Below, piece by piece: positions 27,614 through 37,954 of a DNA stretch of 64,000 bases. A program made the translations under genes and the position numbers. The notes beneath the pieces were generated by a model, which was given only the letters and a program-made list of their open reading frames with translations, did not search any database and was not told the DNA's origin. The stretch's first letter is position 1. The number at the start of each line of letters is the position of its first letter. Origin of the DNA: JBHIYN01 sp041984235 (GTDB lineage Bacteria; Pseudomonadota; Gammaproteobacteria; Ga0077536); the NCBI GenBank assembly GCA_041984235.1, contig JBHIYN010000013.1, positions 62,001-126,000 on the forward strand. The letters are read 5' to 3'.

Positions 27614-27829
27614 ATGCCAAGCGTCCGCATCCGAGAAAACGAGCCCTTCGACATCGCCATGCGCCGCTTCAAGCGCGCCTGCGAGAAGGCCGGTGTCCTC
27701 GCCGAGGTCCACCGCCGCGAGTACTACGAGAAGCCGACCCAGGTGCGCAAGCGCAAGGCGGCCGCCGCGGTCAAACGCTGGCAGAAGAAGGTCTCGCGCC
27801 AGTCCCTGCGCCGCCAGCGCCTGTACTGA
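27614..27829 (+). CDS. rpsU: 30S ribosomal protein bS21
   Basis: 71 residues, MPSVRIRENEPFDIAMRRFKR at the N-terminus and a lysine/arginine-rich C-terminus (RQSLRRQRLY), nearly identical in pattern to enteric bS21. First gene of the rpsU-yqeY-dnaG-rpoD macromolecular synthesis operon. A TATAGT hexamer at 27547-27552 could be its -10 element, but no good -35 was seen. Confidence 0.97.
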   Translation: MPSVRIRENEPFDIAMRRFKRACEKAGVLAEVHRREYYEKPTQVRKRKAAAAVKRWQKKVSRQSLRRQRLY

Positions 27830-27857
27830 TCCCCTCTCCCCGCCCGCATCCCGTCGC

Positions 27858-28313
27858 GTGAGCACCGCGATCAAGGAGCGCCTCGGCAACGACATCAAGG
27901 CCGCCATGAAGGCGGGCGACAAGCCCCGCCTCGGTACGCTGAGACTGGTTTCCGCCGCGATCAAGCAGTACGAGGTCGACCAGCGCGAAGAAGTCGACGA
28001 CGAACGCGCGCTCGAGCTGCTGACGCGCATGGTCAAGCAGCGCCGCGAGTCGATCACCCAGTACGAAGCCGGCGGCCGCGACGACCTCGTCGCCAAGGAG
28101 CGCGCCGAGCTCGAGATCATCGGCGCCTACCTGCCGGCCCAGCTCTCCGAGGCGGACATCGACGCCGAGGTCGACGCCGCCATCGCCAGCACCGGCGCCG
28201 CCGGCCCGGCCGACATGGGCAAGGTCATGGGCGTGCTCAAGGGCGCCCTCAAGGGTCGCGCCGACATGGCCGCGGTCAGTCAGCGCGTCAAGGCCCGTCT
28301 CGCCGGCGGCTGA
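27858..28313 (+). CDS. yqeY: YqeY/GatB-like domain protein
   Basis: 151 residues, with an N-terminal helical part (IKERLGNDIKAAMKAGDK) and a C-terminal GatB/Yqey tail domain containing GPADMGKVMGVLKGALKGRADMA. Similar to the tRNA-binding tail of the amidotransferase subunit GatB; its function in bacteria is not settled. GTG start. Lies between rpsU and dnaG. Confidence 0.93.
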   Translation: MSTAIKERLGNDIKAAMKAGDKPRLGTLRLVSAAIKQYEVDQREEVDDERALELLTRMVKQRRESITQYEAGGRDDLVAKERAELEIIGAYLPAQLSEADIDAEVDAAIASTGAAGPADMGKVMGVLKGALKGRADMAAVSQRVKARLAGG

Positions 28314-28377
28314 GGTTCACCGCCAGCGGCGCGCTGCTTACAATCCGGGCACCCCAGCCCGGAGCCCGTCCGCCGCC

Positions 28378-30108
28378 ATGGCCGGCCGCATCCCCGACCA
28401 ATTCATCGACGACCTCATCGCGCGGGTCGACATCGTCGACCTCATCGAGGGCTACCTGCCGTTGCGCAAGGCGGGGCGCGAGTTCCATGCGCTGTGCCCC
28501 TTCCACGGCGAGAAGACGCCGTCGTTCACGGTCAGCCGCGAGAAGCAGTTCTACCACTGCTTCGGCTGCGGCGCGCACGGTACCGCGATCGGCTTCCTGA
28601 TGAACTACCGCAACCTCGACTTCCGCGAGGCGGTCGAGGAGCTGGCGCAGTCGGCCGGCATGGAAGTACCGCGCGAGGCGCGCCGCGAGGGCGTGCGCAA
28701 CACGCGTGGCCTGTTCGAGCTGCTCGAACGCGCACGGGCCTTCTACGAGACCCAGCTGCGCCAGGCCGCCGACCGCCAGCGCGCGGTCGATTACTTCAAG
28801 CGGCGTGGCATCAGTGGCGAGATCGCCAAGCGCTTCCGGCTCGGCTACGCGCCGGAAGGCTGGCGCAACCTGTTCGACCACCTCACCGGCGCCGGTGTCG
28901 CCGAGGAGGAGATCGAACGCGCCGGGCTCGCCATCCGCCGCGAGCACGGCGGCTACTACGACCGCTTCCGCGACCGCGTGATGTTCCCCATCCACGACCG
29001 CCGCGGCCGCGTGCTCGGCTTCGGCGGCCGCATCCTCGACCAGGGCGAGCCGAAGTACCTCAACTCGCCGGAGACCGAGGTCTTCCACAAGGGCCGCGAG
29101 CTGTACGGCCTGGCCGAGGTGCTGGCCGCCGGCACGCCGGCGCGGCTGGTCGTGGTCGAGGGTTACATGGACGTCATCGCCCTGCACCAGTTCGGCCTGA
29201 CCGACGCCGTCGCCACGCTCGGCACCGCGGTCACTGCCGACCACGTCGCAACCCTGTTCCGCCACGCGCCGGCGGTCGTGTTCTGCTTCGACGGCGACGC
29301 GGCCGGCCGCCGCGCGGCGTGGAAAGCACTGGAGGTCACCCTGCCGGTGATGGAAGGCAACCGCGAGGTGCGCTTCTGCTTCCTGCCCGAGGGGCATGAC
29401 CCGGACACGGCAGTCCGCGAGTTCGGCCCCGAGGGGCTGTTCACGGCGTCGCGCACGTTCGGCCTCTCGGACTACCTCGTCGACGGCCTCAAGGCCGACA
29501 TCGACACCGCCACCAGCGACGGGCGCACGCGGCTGCTGGCGCGCGCCGCGCCCTACTTCAAGCGCATCCCGGATCTCGCCCATCGCGCGGCCGGCGCCCA
29601 GCGGCTCGCCGCCGAGACCGGTTTCGACGAGGAAATCGTGCGCCACGAGCTGGGCTTCGCCGCGCGCCGGGCACAACGCCGCGGCGGCGGCATTGCCCTC
29701 GACCGCTTCTCGCGCCGCAGCCTGGAGGAGCATACCCTCGCGCTGCTGCTGCAGCGTCCCGGCCTGCACGCCGCCCTGGACGAGGCCAGCGCCGCCTTCC
29801 TGCGCGAGGAGCTGGACGGCTGCGAGACCCTGCTCGAAGTGTGGGCCGCTGCCCGCGCCGGCGCCGGCAGCACCGCGACGCTGCTCGAGCGCTTCCGCGG
29901 CAGTGCGGCCGAGCCCGCCCTGGCGGCGCTCGCGGCGGTCGAGTTCGACATCCCCGACGAGGCCCTGGAGCAGGAGATGCGAGACGCCGTGGCGCGCCTG
30001 CATACGCGCGCCGAGGACCGCCGTTTCGGCCGTCTCAAGGCGATTCCGTTCGCCGAACTGACCGCGGCGCAGAAGGACATCATGCGCAATTACCGGCGCG
30101 GTCGCTGA
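28378..30108 (+). CDS. dnaG: DNA primase
   Basis: Synthesises RNA primers at the replication fork. 576 residues: an N-terminal CHC2 zinc-binding domain (CPFHGEKTPSFTVS...CFGCG, about residues 40-64), the Toprim core with VVEGYMDVIAL and FCFDGDAAGRRA, and a C-terminal helical DnaB-binding domain. ATG at 28378 gives the standard start. Third gene of the macromolecular synthesis operon. Confidence 0.97.
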   Translation: MAGRIPDQFIDDLIARVDIVDLIEGYLPLRKAGREFHALCPFHGEKTPSFTVSREKQFYHCFGCGAHGTAIGFLMNYRNLDFREAVEELAQSAGMEVPREARREGVRNTRGLFELLERARAFYETQLRQAADRQRAVDYFKRRGISGEIAKRFRLGYAPEGWRNLFDHLTGAGVAEEEIERAGLAIRREHGGYYDRFRDRVMFPIHDRRGRVLGFGGRILDQGEPKYLNSPETEVFHKGRELYGLAEVLAAGTPARLVVVEGYMDVIALHQFGLTDAVATLGTAVTADHVATLFRHAPAVVFCFDGDAAGRRAAWKALEVTLPVMEGNREVRFCFLPEGHDPDTAVREFGPEGLFTASRTFGLSDYLVDGLKADIDTATSDGRTRLLARAAPYFKRIPDLAHRAAGAQRLAAETGFDEEIVRHELGFAARRAQRRGGGIALDRFSRRSLEEHTLALLLQRPGLHAALDEASAAFLREELDGCETLLEVWAAARAGAGSTATLLERFRGSAAEPALAALAAVEFDIPDEALEQEMRDAVARLHTRAEDRRFGRLKAIPFAELTAAQKDIMRNYRRGR

Positions 30109-30307
30109 GGCCCGCCGGGTGCAACCTTCGGCGCCCGCGCGCGTCCAACCAGGGCGCGGCAGGCATCGCGGCGCTAGGCAAGAACCCGGCTGACAGACTA
30201 TACTGTTCGGCTATTTTGTTGCGATTGCGCAACTGGCGTCAGGCTGATCCTATACTAGACTTTCAATGGCGGCCGTAAGCGGCTGACCCTAAAGAGGCTA
30301 TTACAGA

Positions 30308-32173
<1,866 letters not shown>

Positions 32174-32185
32174 AACCCGGTACCG

Positions 32186-32214
32186 GGCCCCGGCTGCGCG
32201 CAGCAGCCGGGGCC
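32186..32214 (+). terminator. Strong stem-loop after rpoD
   Basis: GGCCCCGGCTGC pairs perfectly with GCAGCCGGGGCC around a 5-base loop. No T-run follows, so it is a stable 3' structure rather than a proven intrinsic terminator. Confidence 0.5.
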
Positions 32215-32309
32215 GCGGACCCCGCCCCGACCTTCGCACCTGACCGCTGGAACCTGAACGAACCGGCATCAGAGCACCCCACCCGCCTGAACCTTCCTAC
32301 CCGCAAGCC

Positions 32310-32333
32310 GGACCGCGCAGGGTGCGGTCCTTT
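32310..32333 (+). terminator. Weak terminator-like hairpin before tRNA-Ile
   Basis: GGACCGC and GCGGTCC form a 7-bp stem with a 7-base loop, followed by only TTT. It may end rpoD transcription just upstream of the tRNA gene. Confidence 0.35.
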
Positions 32334-32354
32334 GGTATCATTCGCACCGGCAAT

Positions 32355-32670
32355 GGGCCTGTAGCTCAGTTGGTTAGAGCAGGGGACTCATCAGGAAAAT
32401 GGTGCGCTCGCAGTGAAAGCTGCGAGATGAACGGGATGAATTCAGGGAACCCGCAGCAGCTCGGGCTGGCGGCAATCCTGAGCCAAGCCGGCGGTACACC
32501 GCCGGAAGGTGCAGAGACTACCTGAGGGCTGCAGCGCCCTTAATAACAGGCTAGAGCGTCCCGCACCCCAGCGCTTGTCAGCGCGGGTGATGAGATAGTC
32601 CACTCGCGCCGGAAACGACGCGGCACAGTGAATCCCTTGGTCCCAGGTTCGAGTCCTGGCGGGCCCACCA
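32355..32670 (+). tRNA. tRNA-Ile2 (anticodon CAU), interrupted by group I intron
   Basis: Exon 1 (32355-32391) and exon 2 (32631-32670) join to a normal tRNA with acceptor stem GGGCCTG/CGGGCCC, encoded CCA, T-loop GGTTCGAGTCC and anticodon loop CTCATAA. The body matches the minor isoleucine tRNA whose CAU is modified to lysidine, not initiator or elongator tRNA-Met. E. coli also carries such a tRNA gene close to rpoD. The two parts are separated by 239 bases right after the anticodon. Confidence 0.9.
32392..32630 (+). ncRNA. Group I self-splicing intron in tRNA-Ile(CAU)
   Basis: 239 bases inserted after U36. Exon 1 ends in U and the intron ends in G, as group I introns require. GUG at 32402-32404 can pair with CAU as internal guide, giving the U-G splice-site wobble. 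Next is a P2 hairpin (CTCGCAG 32407-32413, CTGCGAG 32420-32426). R and S core strands are present: GTGCAGAGACTA (32509-32520) and GATAGTCC (32594-32601), pairing GACTA/TAGTC as P7. The order matches the Azoarcus tRNA-Ile intron. No homing endonuclease frame is inside. Confidence 0.88.
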
Positions 32671-33125
32671 TTCAGCCTGAAGCCGCTCACGGCGCGGGCG
32701 CGAACCCGCGCAGGTATGGCTCACGTGTCCTGGTCGTGTGCGCCACCCGCGACGCCGCAACAGTCGGGTCGCCCTTGCGCCCCGGGCGGGATCAATAGAT
32801 GCCGGGCTGCACCGTCCGCGGGCCGGTCCGCGGTGGCCATTCCTGCCCGTTACGGGCGCTGGCGCGCGCCGTCACCGGTACACCCCCCTTGAATCACCAC
32901 GCCTCACGTGATTTCTCATCGTGTAAAGAACTTGACATTCGGTTGCCGGGATCAATGGCTTAGCACGACCGCGATTCTCGGATTCTTTACAACGGGGGCT
33001 CCCCGCGACCGGCGCTTTTCCGAGAGCACTGTTTAACCCTCTGACTTAACGAAGAAAATTCCTAGCTGGATTCAATCTTGCAAGCAGTACGCAGCGACAG
33101 ATCATCAGGGACGGAGGAACATACC
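32671..33125. other. Intergenic stretch upstream of PEP-CTERM gene
   Basis: No convincing gene. The right part is less GC-rich and has a perfect inverted repeat, TGTAAAGAA (32922-32930) and TTCTTTACA (32983-32991). Next to the left arm is TTGACA at 32932-32937, a perfect -35 hexamer without a good -10 17-18 bases on. TTGC follows at 32943, so a sigma-54-like site was considered but its -24 part is poor. Confidence 0.5.
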
Positions 33126-33791
33126 GTGAAACGGAAGATTCAGGCTTCTGCACTGCTGGCGCTCTGCGTCGTTTGGACCACCTCGGCAAACGCCGCGTTG
33201 ATCGACAACGGCGATACCACGATCGACACGGCGAGCGGGCTCGAGTGGCTTGACCTCACGCTGACGCAGGGGCAGAGCTACAACAGCATCGTCGGCGGGT
33301 TCGGCGGTTATGCGAGCGCCGGCTTCGTTCACGCGACGACGGCACAACTGTGCTCGCTCTTCCAGTCACTGGGTGACGTGTGGGCAGGTTGCGAGTCTGC
33401 GAACGACACGTTCTCGGCGATCTCCGGCGCAACCTTTTCCACCCTCCACGACCTGCTGGGCGAGACCTGGCCGGCACTCAACACAACCCCGGGCCTGTTC
33501 GACGGCGGCCAACTCTCGGGTAGCAACATTCTTGGCTTGGGCTGCATCACCGGCGGACCAACCGATGTCTGCGTGAACTCGAGCGGCACGTTCCCGCATG
33601 TCTACCACCGGGACAGCAACTTCACCCTGAGCTACACCAACGACTTTGTCGGACATTTCCTGGTGCGCCAGGCCGCCATCCCCGAACCGGGCTCCCTGGC
33701 CCTGATCGGACTCGGGCTCGCGGGCTTTGGCCTCGCACGGCGCCGGAGCAATCGCGAATTCGGGCGCTCGAGCTCGAGGACCGTGCACTAA
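33126..33791 (+). CDS. PEP-CTERM sorting-signal protein
   Basis: 221 residues. An N-terminal signal peptide (KRKIQASALLALCVVWTTSANA) is followed by a secreted domain with DTASGLEWLDLTLTQGQSYN, a motif common in this class. The C-terminus has IPEPGS, a hydrophobic span (LALIGLGLAGFGLA) and RRR, the tripartite PEP-CTERM signal processed by exosortase. The 13 residues after RRRS are longer than usual. GTG at 33126 has GGAGGA seven bases upstream. No exosortase lies in this window. Confidence 0.92.
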   Translation: MKRKIQASALLALCVVWTTSANAALIDNGDTTIDTASGLEWLDLTLTQGQSYNSIVGGFGGYASAGFVHATTAQLCSLFQSLGDVWAGCESANDTFSAISGATFSTLHDLLGETWPALNTTPGLFDGGQLSGSNILGLGCITGGPTDVCVNSSGTFPHVYHRDSNFTLSYTNDFVGHFLVRQAAIPEPGSLALIGLGLAGFGLARRRSNREFGRSSSRTVH

Positions 33792-34176
33792 CGCTCGGAC
33801 GCCCGGAGTGCGGACAGCGGTGTAGCAATTATCCGGCGCCGGCGCGGCGCCGCTCGACCCGATCAGGCGCACGGGTCAACCGTATGTCGATGTGCTTCGA
33901 CGGCGCGTCACGCTCCCTCCACACGAGTGTTCGGCTCGACGCGATCGGCTACGCGCCGGCCTTCGATGTCGGTCCCCGAACTGTCCCTGAGCTGCCGAAC
34001 TGAGCGCCCGCGCGCTATACGGTGGCGCACGGTCGCCATTGTCCGTGACACCGTTTGCGCTTGCATCGTGCAATCGTGTCTACTGTCGCGGCGCTCGCAC
34101 GAGCGACAGTCCATTCGGCCGGGTGCCGCCGCGACTGTCGCCGCCGGCGCGATGAAGACACCGGGGAAGAACCATA
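33792..34176. other. Intergenic stretch before the mxa-like cluster
   Basis: No gene seen. A weak sigma-70-like pair, TTGCGC (34055-34060) and TCTACT (34079-34084) with an 18-base spacer, could drive moxR about 90 bases downstream. No operator or terminator was recognised. Confidence 0.35.
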
Positions 34177-35202
34177 ATGCAGACCGAGGGGGAGGCCGGC
34201 CTGGCCGACTGGCGTGCGCGCGCGCTCGATTTCGAGGCCGAGATCAACAAGGCCGTGGTCGGCCAGCAACGCGCCATACGGCTACTGGTGATCGCGGTAT
34301 TCGCACGCGGACACGCACTGCTCGAAGGCGACGTCGGCGTCGGCAAGACCACCCTGCTGCGCGCGCTGGCGCAGGTGCTGGGCGGCGACTTCGAACGCAT
34401 CGAGGGCACCATCGACCTGATGCCCAACGATCTCGTCTACCACACCTACATCAACGAGCAGGGGCGCCCGGCGGTCGACCCGGGTCCGCTGCTCAAGCAC
34501 GACGAAAAGCTCGCGACCTTCTTCTTTAACGAGGTCAACCGCGCCCGCCCGCAGGTCCATTCATTGTTACTGCGGGTGATGGCCGAGCGCACCGTGACTG
34601 CCTTCAACCGCGAGTACCGCTTCCCGCACCTGCAGGTGTTCGCCGACCGTAACCGGGTCGAGAAGGAAGAGACCTTCGAGCTGCCGGCCGCGGCACGCGA
34701 TCGCTTCCTGATGGAGCTCAACATCGCCATGCCCGACGAGCGCGAGCTGCAGCGGCAGCTCATGTTCGACACCCGCTTCTTCGACGTCGACGCGCTGATT
34801 GGCGGCCTGCGGCCCGGGATCCTGCCGTTCACGGAGCTCAATCACCTGTCGGCGCAGATCCAGGGGCAGGTCAGGACCTCCGAGGCCATCGAGCGCTACG
34901 CACTCGACCTGTGCCAGGCGACGCGCACGCCACAGGACTTCGGCGTGCGCATCGACGGCGTCGACATGGCCGGGCTGGTCCTCTCCGGCGTCAGCCCGCG
35001 CGGCATGGGCATGCTGATGCGCGCGGCCAAGGTTGCCGCCTGGCTGCACGACCGCGATGCCCTGGTGCCGGAGGACATCCATGCCGTGCTGCACGAGACG
35101 GTCGCGCACCGCATCTTCCTGAGCCCGGTCTACGAGCTGCGCCGCGGCGAGCTGATCGGTGCCCTGATGCAGCAGATCGTCGCGCAGGTGGCGTCGCCGT
35201 GA
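34177..35202 (+). CDS. moxR: MoxR-family AAA+ ATPase
   Basis: 341 residues. VVGQQRAI, Walker A GDVGVGKTT, Walker B TFFFNEVNRARPQ, sensor and the C-terminal lid with GVSPRGMGMLMRAAK mark a MoxR AAA+ ATPase. These act as chaperones that remodel metal- or cofactor-containing enzymes together with VWA-domain proteins. First gene of a tightly packed set with mxaS, A, C, K and L homologues; one base separates it from mxaS. Confidence 0.93.
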   Translation: MQTEGEAGLADWRARALDFEAEINKAVVGQQRAIRLLVIAVFARGHALLEGDVGVGKTTLLRALAQVLGGDFERIEGTIDLMPNDLVYHTYINEQGRPAVDPGPLLKHDEKLATFFFNEVNRARPQVHSLLLRVMAERTVTAFNREYRFPHLQVFADRNRVEKEETFELPAAARDRFLMELNIAMPDERELQRQLMFDTRFFDVDALIGGLRPGILPFTELNHLSAQIQGQVRTSEAIERYALDLCQATRTPQDFGVRIDGVDMAGLVLSGVSPRGMGMLMRAAKVAAWLHDRDALVPEDIHAVLHETVAHRIFLSPVYELRRGELIGALMQQIVAQVASP

Positions 35203-35203
35203 C

Positions 35204-36046
35204 ATGACGCCGGCCGAGGCTCACTACCGGGTACCGTGGCGCGCGGGAGGGCACTTCCCCGGCCACCACGCGAGCGTGCAGAAGGGCGCCGGCCTCGCGT
35301 TTCGCAACCACGTGGCGCTGATCGACGCACCCGATCCGCGCCGCTTCGACGTGCGCGCCAGCCTGCGCGATCCGTTCGGCCAGATCCAGGTCCGCGTGTA
35401 TCGCCAGACCAGCGCGATACCGGTGTGGGTGGTTGCCGATCTGTCGGCTTCCATGACCTTTCGCGGCGCGCGCCGCCGGCGCGACGTGCTCGCCGACTTC
35501 GTCGCCTGCCTCGGCTACTCGGCCTACCGCACCGGTGACCGCTTCGGTTTCGTTGGCAGCTCGGACGAACGCACCCCGCCGCTGCTGCTACCCGCCACCA
35601 TGCACCGCGCCGCCTCCGCCGCGCTCGCCGATCGCCTGCGCGAGCTGCCGCTCACCGGGCGCGACTCGCGCGGCCTGTTGGCGGCGGCCGAGAGCGTCGG
35701 CGCGCGGCGCGCGCTGGTCTTCCTGGTCTCGGACTTCCACTTCCCGCTGCCGCTGCTCGAAGAGGTGCTCGCGAGCTTCGCCTATCACCACGTGGTGCCG
35801 GTGATCCTGTGGGACCGTTACGAGTACGAAGACCTGCCGCGTTTCGGGCTGGCCCGGGTGCTAGACCGCGAGCTGCAGCGCAGCCGCCTGCTGCTGATGC
35901 GACCGAGCCTCAGGAAGCGCATCGAAGAACGCTTCGCGGAACGCCGCGATACCCTGCACGAGACCTTCATGCGGCACGGCTGCCGTCCGCTGCTGCTCGA
36001 AGACGGCTTCGATGCCGACGAGGTGACCCGCTATTTTCTCGGTTGA
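35204..36046 (+). CDS. mxaS: MxaS-like DUF58/VWA protein
   Basis: 280 residues. The DUF58-like region includes HFPGHHASVQKGAGLAF and DPRRFDVRASLRDPFG, then a VWA-type fold with a MIDAS-like DLSASM. Together with moxR upstream and VWA proteins downstream it corresponds to MxaS of the methanol dehydrogenase maturation cluster. The exact job of MxaS is unknown. Confidence 0.82.
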   Translation: MTPAEAHYRVPWRAGGHFPGHHASVQKGAGLAFRNHVALIDAPDPRRFDVRASLRDPFGQIQVRVYRQTSAIPVWVVADLSASMTFRGARRRRDVLADFVACLGYSAYRTGDRFGFVGSSDERTPPLLLPATMHRAASAALADRLRELPLTGRDSRGLLAAAESVGARRALVFLVSDFHFPLPLLEEVLASFAYHHVVPVILWDRYEYEDLPRFGLARVLDRELQRSRLLLMRPSLRKRIEERFAERRDTLHETFMRHGCRPLLLEDGFDADEVTRYFLG

Positions 36047-36953
36047 CACGCGTCGTCTGCAGCCGGCGACGCTGCTGCTGTCGCTGGCCCTGCTGGCCTG
36101 CGCGCCGGGCGCTGCTCGCGCCGAGGTGGCGTTCGAGCGCCTCGACATCGAGCAGCCGCGGCCTTTCGGCTACCAGATCGGTGACAAGTTCGAACGCCGC
36201 ATCCATGCCGAGCTGCGGCAACCGTACCGCCTGGAGCTGGATGCCCTGCCTGTTGCCGGCCGCCTCGGCGAGTGGCTGGCCCTGGAGGCCCCGGTGGTCA
36301 GCGAACGCAGCGTGGGGCAGTCGACCCACTACGACATCCGGCTGACCTACCAGATCATCAACCTGCACCAGGACCTGAAGGACATCGCCGTGCCCCAGCA
36401 CGAGCTGCTCTACAGCGACGGCGGCGAGCCGCTCAAGGTGCTGGTCCCGGCAAAGCGCGTCGGGGTGTCCATGCTGCGTACGCGCGGCGAAACGGATCTG
36501 CGGGACGACATCGCCCCGCCCGTCATGGCCGCGTCACGGTGGCCGGCGCTGGCCGCGGCGGCGGTGCTGCTGTTCTCGCTGCTCGGCCTGGTGCATCTCT
36601 ACCGCGGTCTGCCCTCGCCGATCGCGGCTCGGCCCTTCACCCGCACCCTGGCACGCGTGCGCGGCCTGCGCGGCGACGACTGGGACGATGCCCGTTATCG
36701 CGAGGTGCTGCGCGACATCCACCACGCCTTCAACGCTACCGCCGGGCACACGGTCTTCGCGGAAACCCTGGACGCCTTCTTCGACGAGCACGCACCGTAC
36801 CGCACCCTGCGCGAGCCCATCACCGCCTGGTTCGGTCACTCGCGGGCGTGTTTCTTCGAGGCGCACGCAGGCGACGCGGATACGCGTTACACGCCGCAGG
36901 CGCTGCGCCAGCTGCTCGAGCAATGCAGCGACATCGAGCGGGGCCTGGCCTGA
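36033..36953 (+). CDS. mxaA: MxaA-like protein, apparent ATT start
   Basis: 306 residues if begun at ATT 36033. A signal peptide-like segment (RRLQPATLLLSLALLACAPG) precedes a periplasmic domain and a TM helix (ALAAAAVLLFSLLGLVHL). It matches MxaA by position and layout, a protein thought to help load Ca2+ into methanol dehydrogenase. There is no ATG, GTG or TTG between the upstream stop at 36024 and a GTG at 36126 that would remove the signal peptide. GAGGTGA at 36020-36026, six bases before ATT, is an excellent ribosome site. CTG at 36057 is the main alternative. Confidence 0.75.
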   Translation: MFSVDTRRLQPATLLLSLALLACAPGAARAEVAFERLDIEQPRPFGYQIGDKFERRIHAELRQPYRLELDALPVAGRLGEWLALEAPVVSERSVGQSTHYDIRLTYQIINLHQDLKDIAVPQHELLYSDGGEPLKVLVPAKRVGVSMLRTRGETDLRDDIAPPVMAASRWPALAAAAVLLFSLLGLVHLYRGLPSPIAARPFTRTLARVRGLRGDDWDDARYREVLRDIHHAFNATAGHTVFAETLDAFFDEHAPYRTLREPITAWFGHSRACFFEAHAGDADTRYTPQALRQLLEQCSDIERGLA

Positions 36954-37954
36954 TGTTCGGCCTCGCGCAGCCCCTGGGCCTGCTCCTGCTGCCGCTGGCG
37001 CTGCTACCGCTGCTGCTGCACGGCCAGCACAGCGTGCCCTACTCCGCGCTCGGCATGCTGCCCGCCGATCGCCTCTCCGCCGCCCTCGATCTCCTGCTGC
37101 GGCTGCTCGGCGCCGGCTGCGTGATCGCCATCGTGCTCGGCGTGTGCGGCCTGTTTCTCGCCGAGGAAACCGTCGAGCGCATCGGGCGCGGCGCGCACAC
37201 CGTCATGCTCATCGACAGCAGCGGCAGCATGGACCGGCCGTTCGTCAGCGGCAACGATCGCAGCTCGCGCGTCGGCAAGTGGGGCACCTACACCTCCAAG
37301 GGCCAGGTCGCGCGCCGCTTGCTGGCCGAATACGCCGCGCAGCGGCCGCAGGACATGTTTGCCCTGTTCCTGTTCAGCGGCAACCCGATCCCGGTGCTGC
37401 CGCTGACCGAGAAGCACGACGTCATCCAGGCGGCGATCGCCGCCGGCAGCATTGAACGCGGCCTGGCCTCGACCGATCTCGGCAATGGCCTGATCCGTTC
37501 GCTGGAGTTCTTCGAGGGCCGGCCGTTCACCGGCTCGCGCATCGTCATGCTGGTGTCCGACGGCGCGGCGCGCCTGACCGTGCCGGAACAGGATCGCATC
37601 AAGCACCTGCTGGAGAAGCACCGCGTGACGCTCTACTGGATCTACCTGCGCGACCGCCACGCGCCGGGCCTGTTTACCGAGATGGCGCTGGACACCGCCG
37701 CGCAGATCGCGCCCGAGCAGCTGGTGCACAAGTTCTTCAGCGAAATGGGACGCCCCTACCGGGCCTTCCCGGCGGAGAATCCCGAGGCCTTGCAGCAGGC
37801 CATCGCCGCCGTCGACAAGCTGCAGAACCTGCCGATTCGCTACACCGACGTCATCCCGCGCCGCGATCTGTCGGCGTGGTGCTTCGGCGCCGCGCTGGGC
37901 GGCGTGCTGCTGCTGGCCGCGGCGCGCCTGCTGGAGGTCAGACAATGGCACTGA
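36953..37954 (+). CDS. mxaC: MxaC-like VWA membrane protein
   Basis: 333 residues. Two N-terminal TM segments and a short LLLLPLALLPLLLHG start, then a VWA domain with MIDAS DSSGS (LIDSSGSMDRP) and SRIVMLVSDGAA, and a C-terminal TM. Matches MxaC, a membrane VWA protein of methanol dehydrogenase maturation clusters. Its ATG overlaps the mxaA stop (TGATG). Confidence 0.82.
   Translation: MFGLAQPLGLLLLPLALLPLLLHGQHSVPYSALGMLPADRLSAALDLLLRLLGAGCVIAIVLGVCGLFLAEETVERIGRGAHTVMLIDSSGSMDRPFVSGNDRSSRVGKWGTYTSKGQVARRLLAEYAAQRPQDMFALFLFSGNPIPVLPLTEKHDVIQAAIAAGSIERGLASTDLGNGLIRSLEFFEGRPFTGSRIVMLVSDGAARLTVPEQDRIKHLLEKHRVTLYWIYLRDRHAPGLFTEMALDTAAQIAPEQLVHKFFSEMGRPYRAFPAENPEALQQAIAAVDKLQNLPIRYTDVIPRRDLSAWCFGAALGGVLLLAAARLLEVRQWH

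Noticed and set aside
32322..32525. Small frame within the tRNA intron, considered as homing endonuclease
   Set aside because: It begins before the tRNA, has 67 codons, and shows no LAGLIDADG, GIY-YIG or HNH motif.
32931..32947. Sigma-54 promoter for the PEP-CTERM gene
   Set aside because: TTGC is present, but the -24 element has only one of the two essential G residues.
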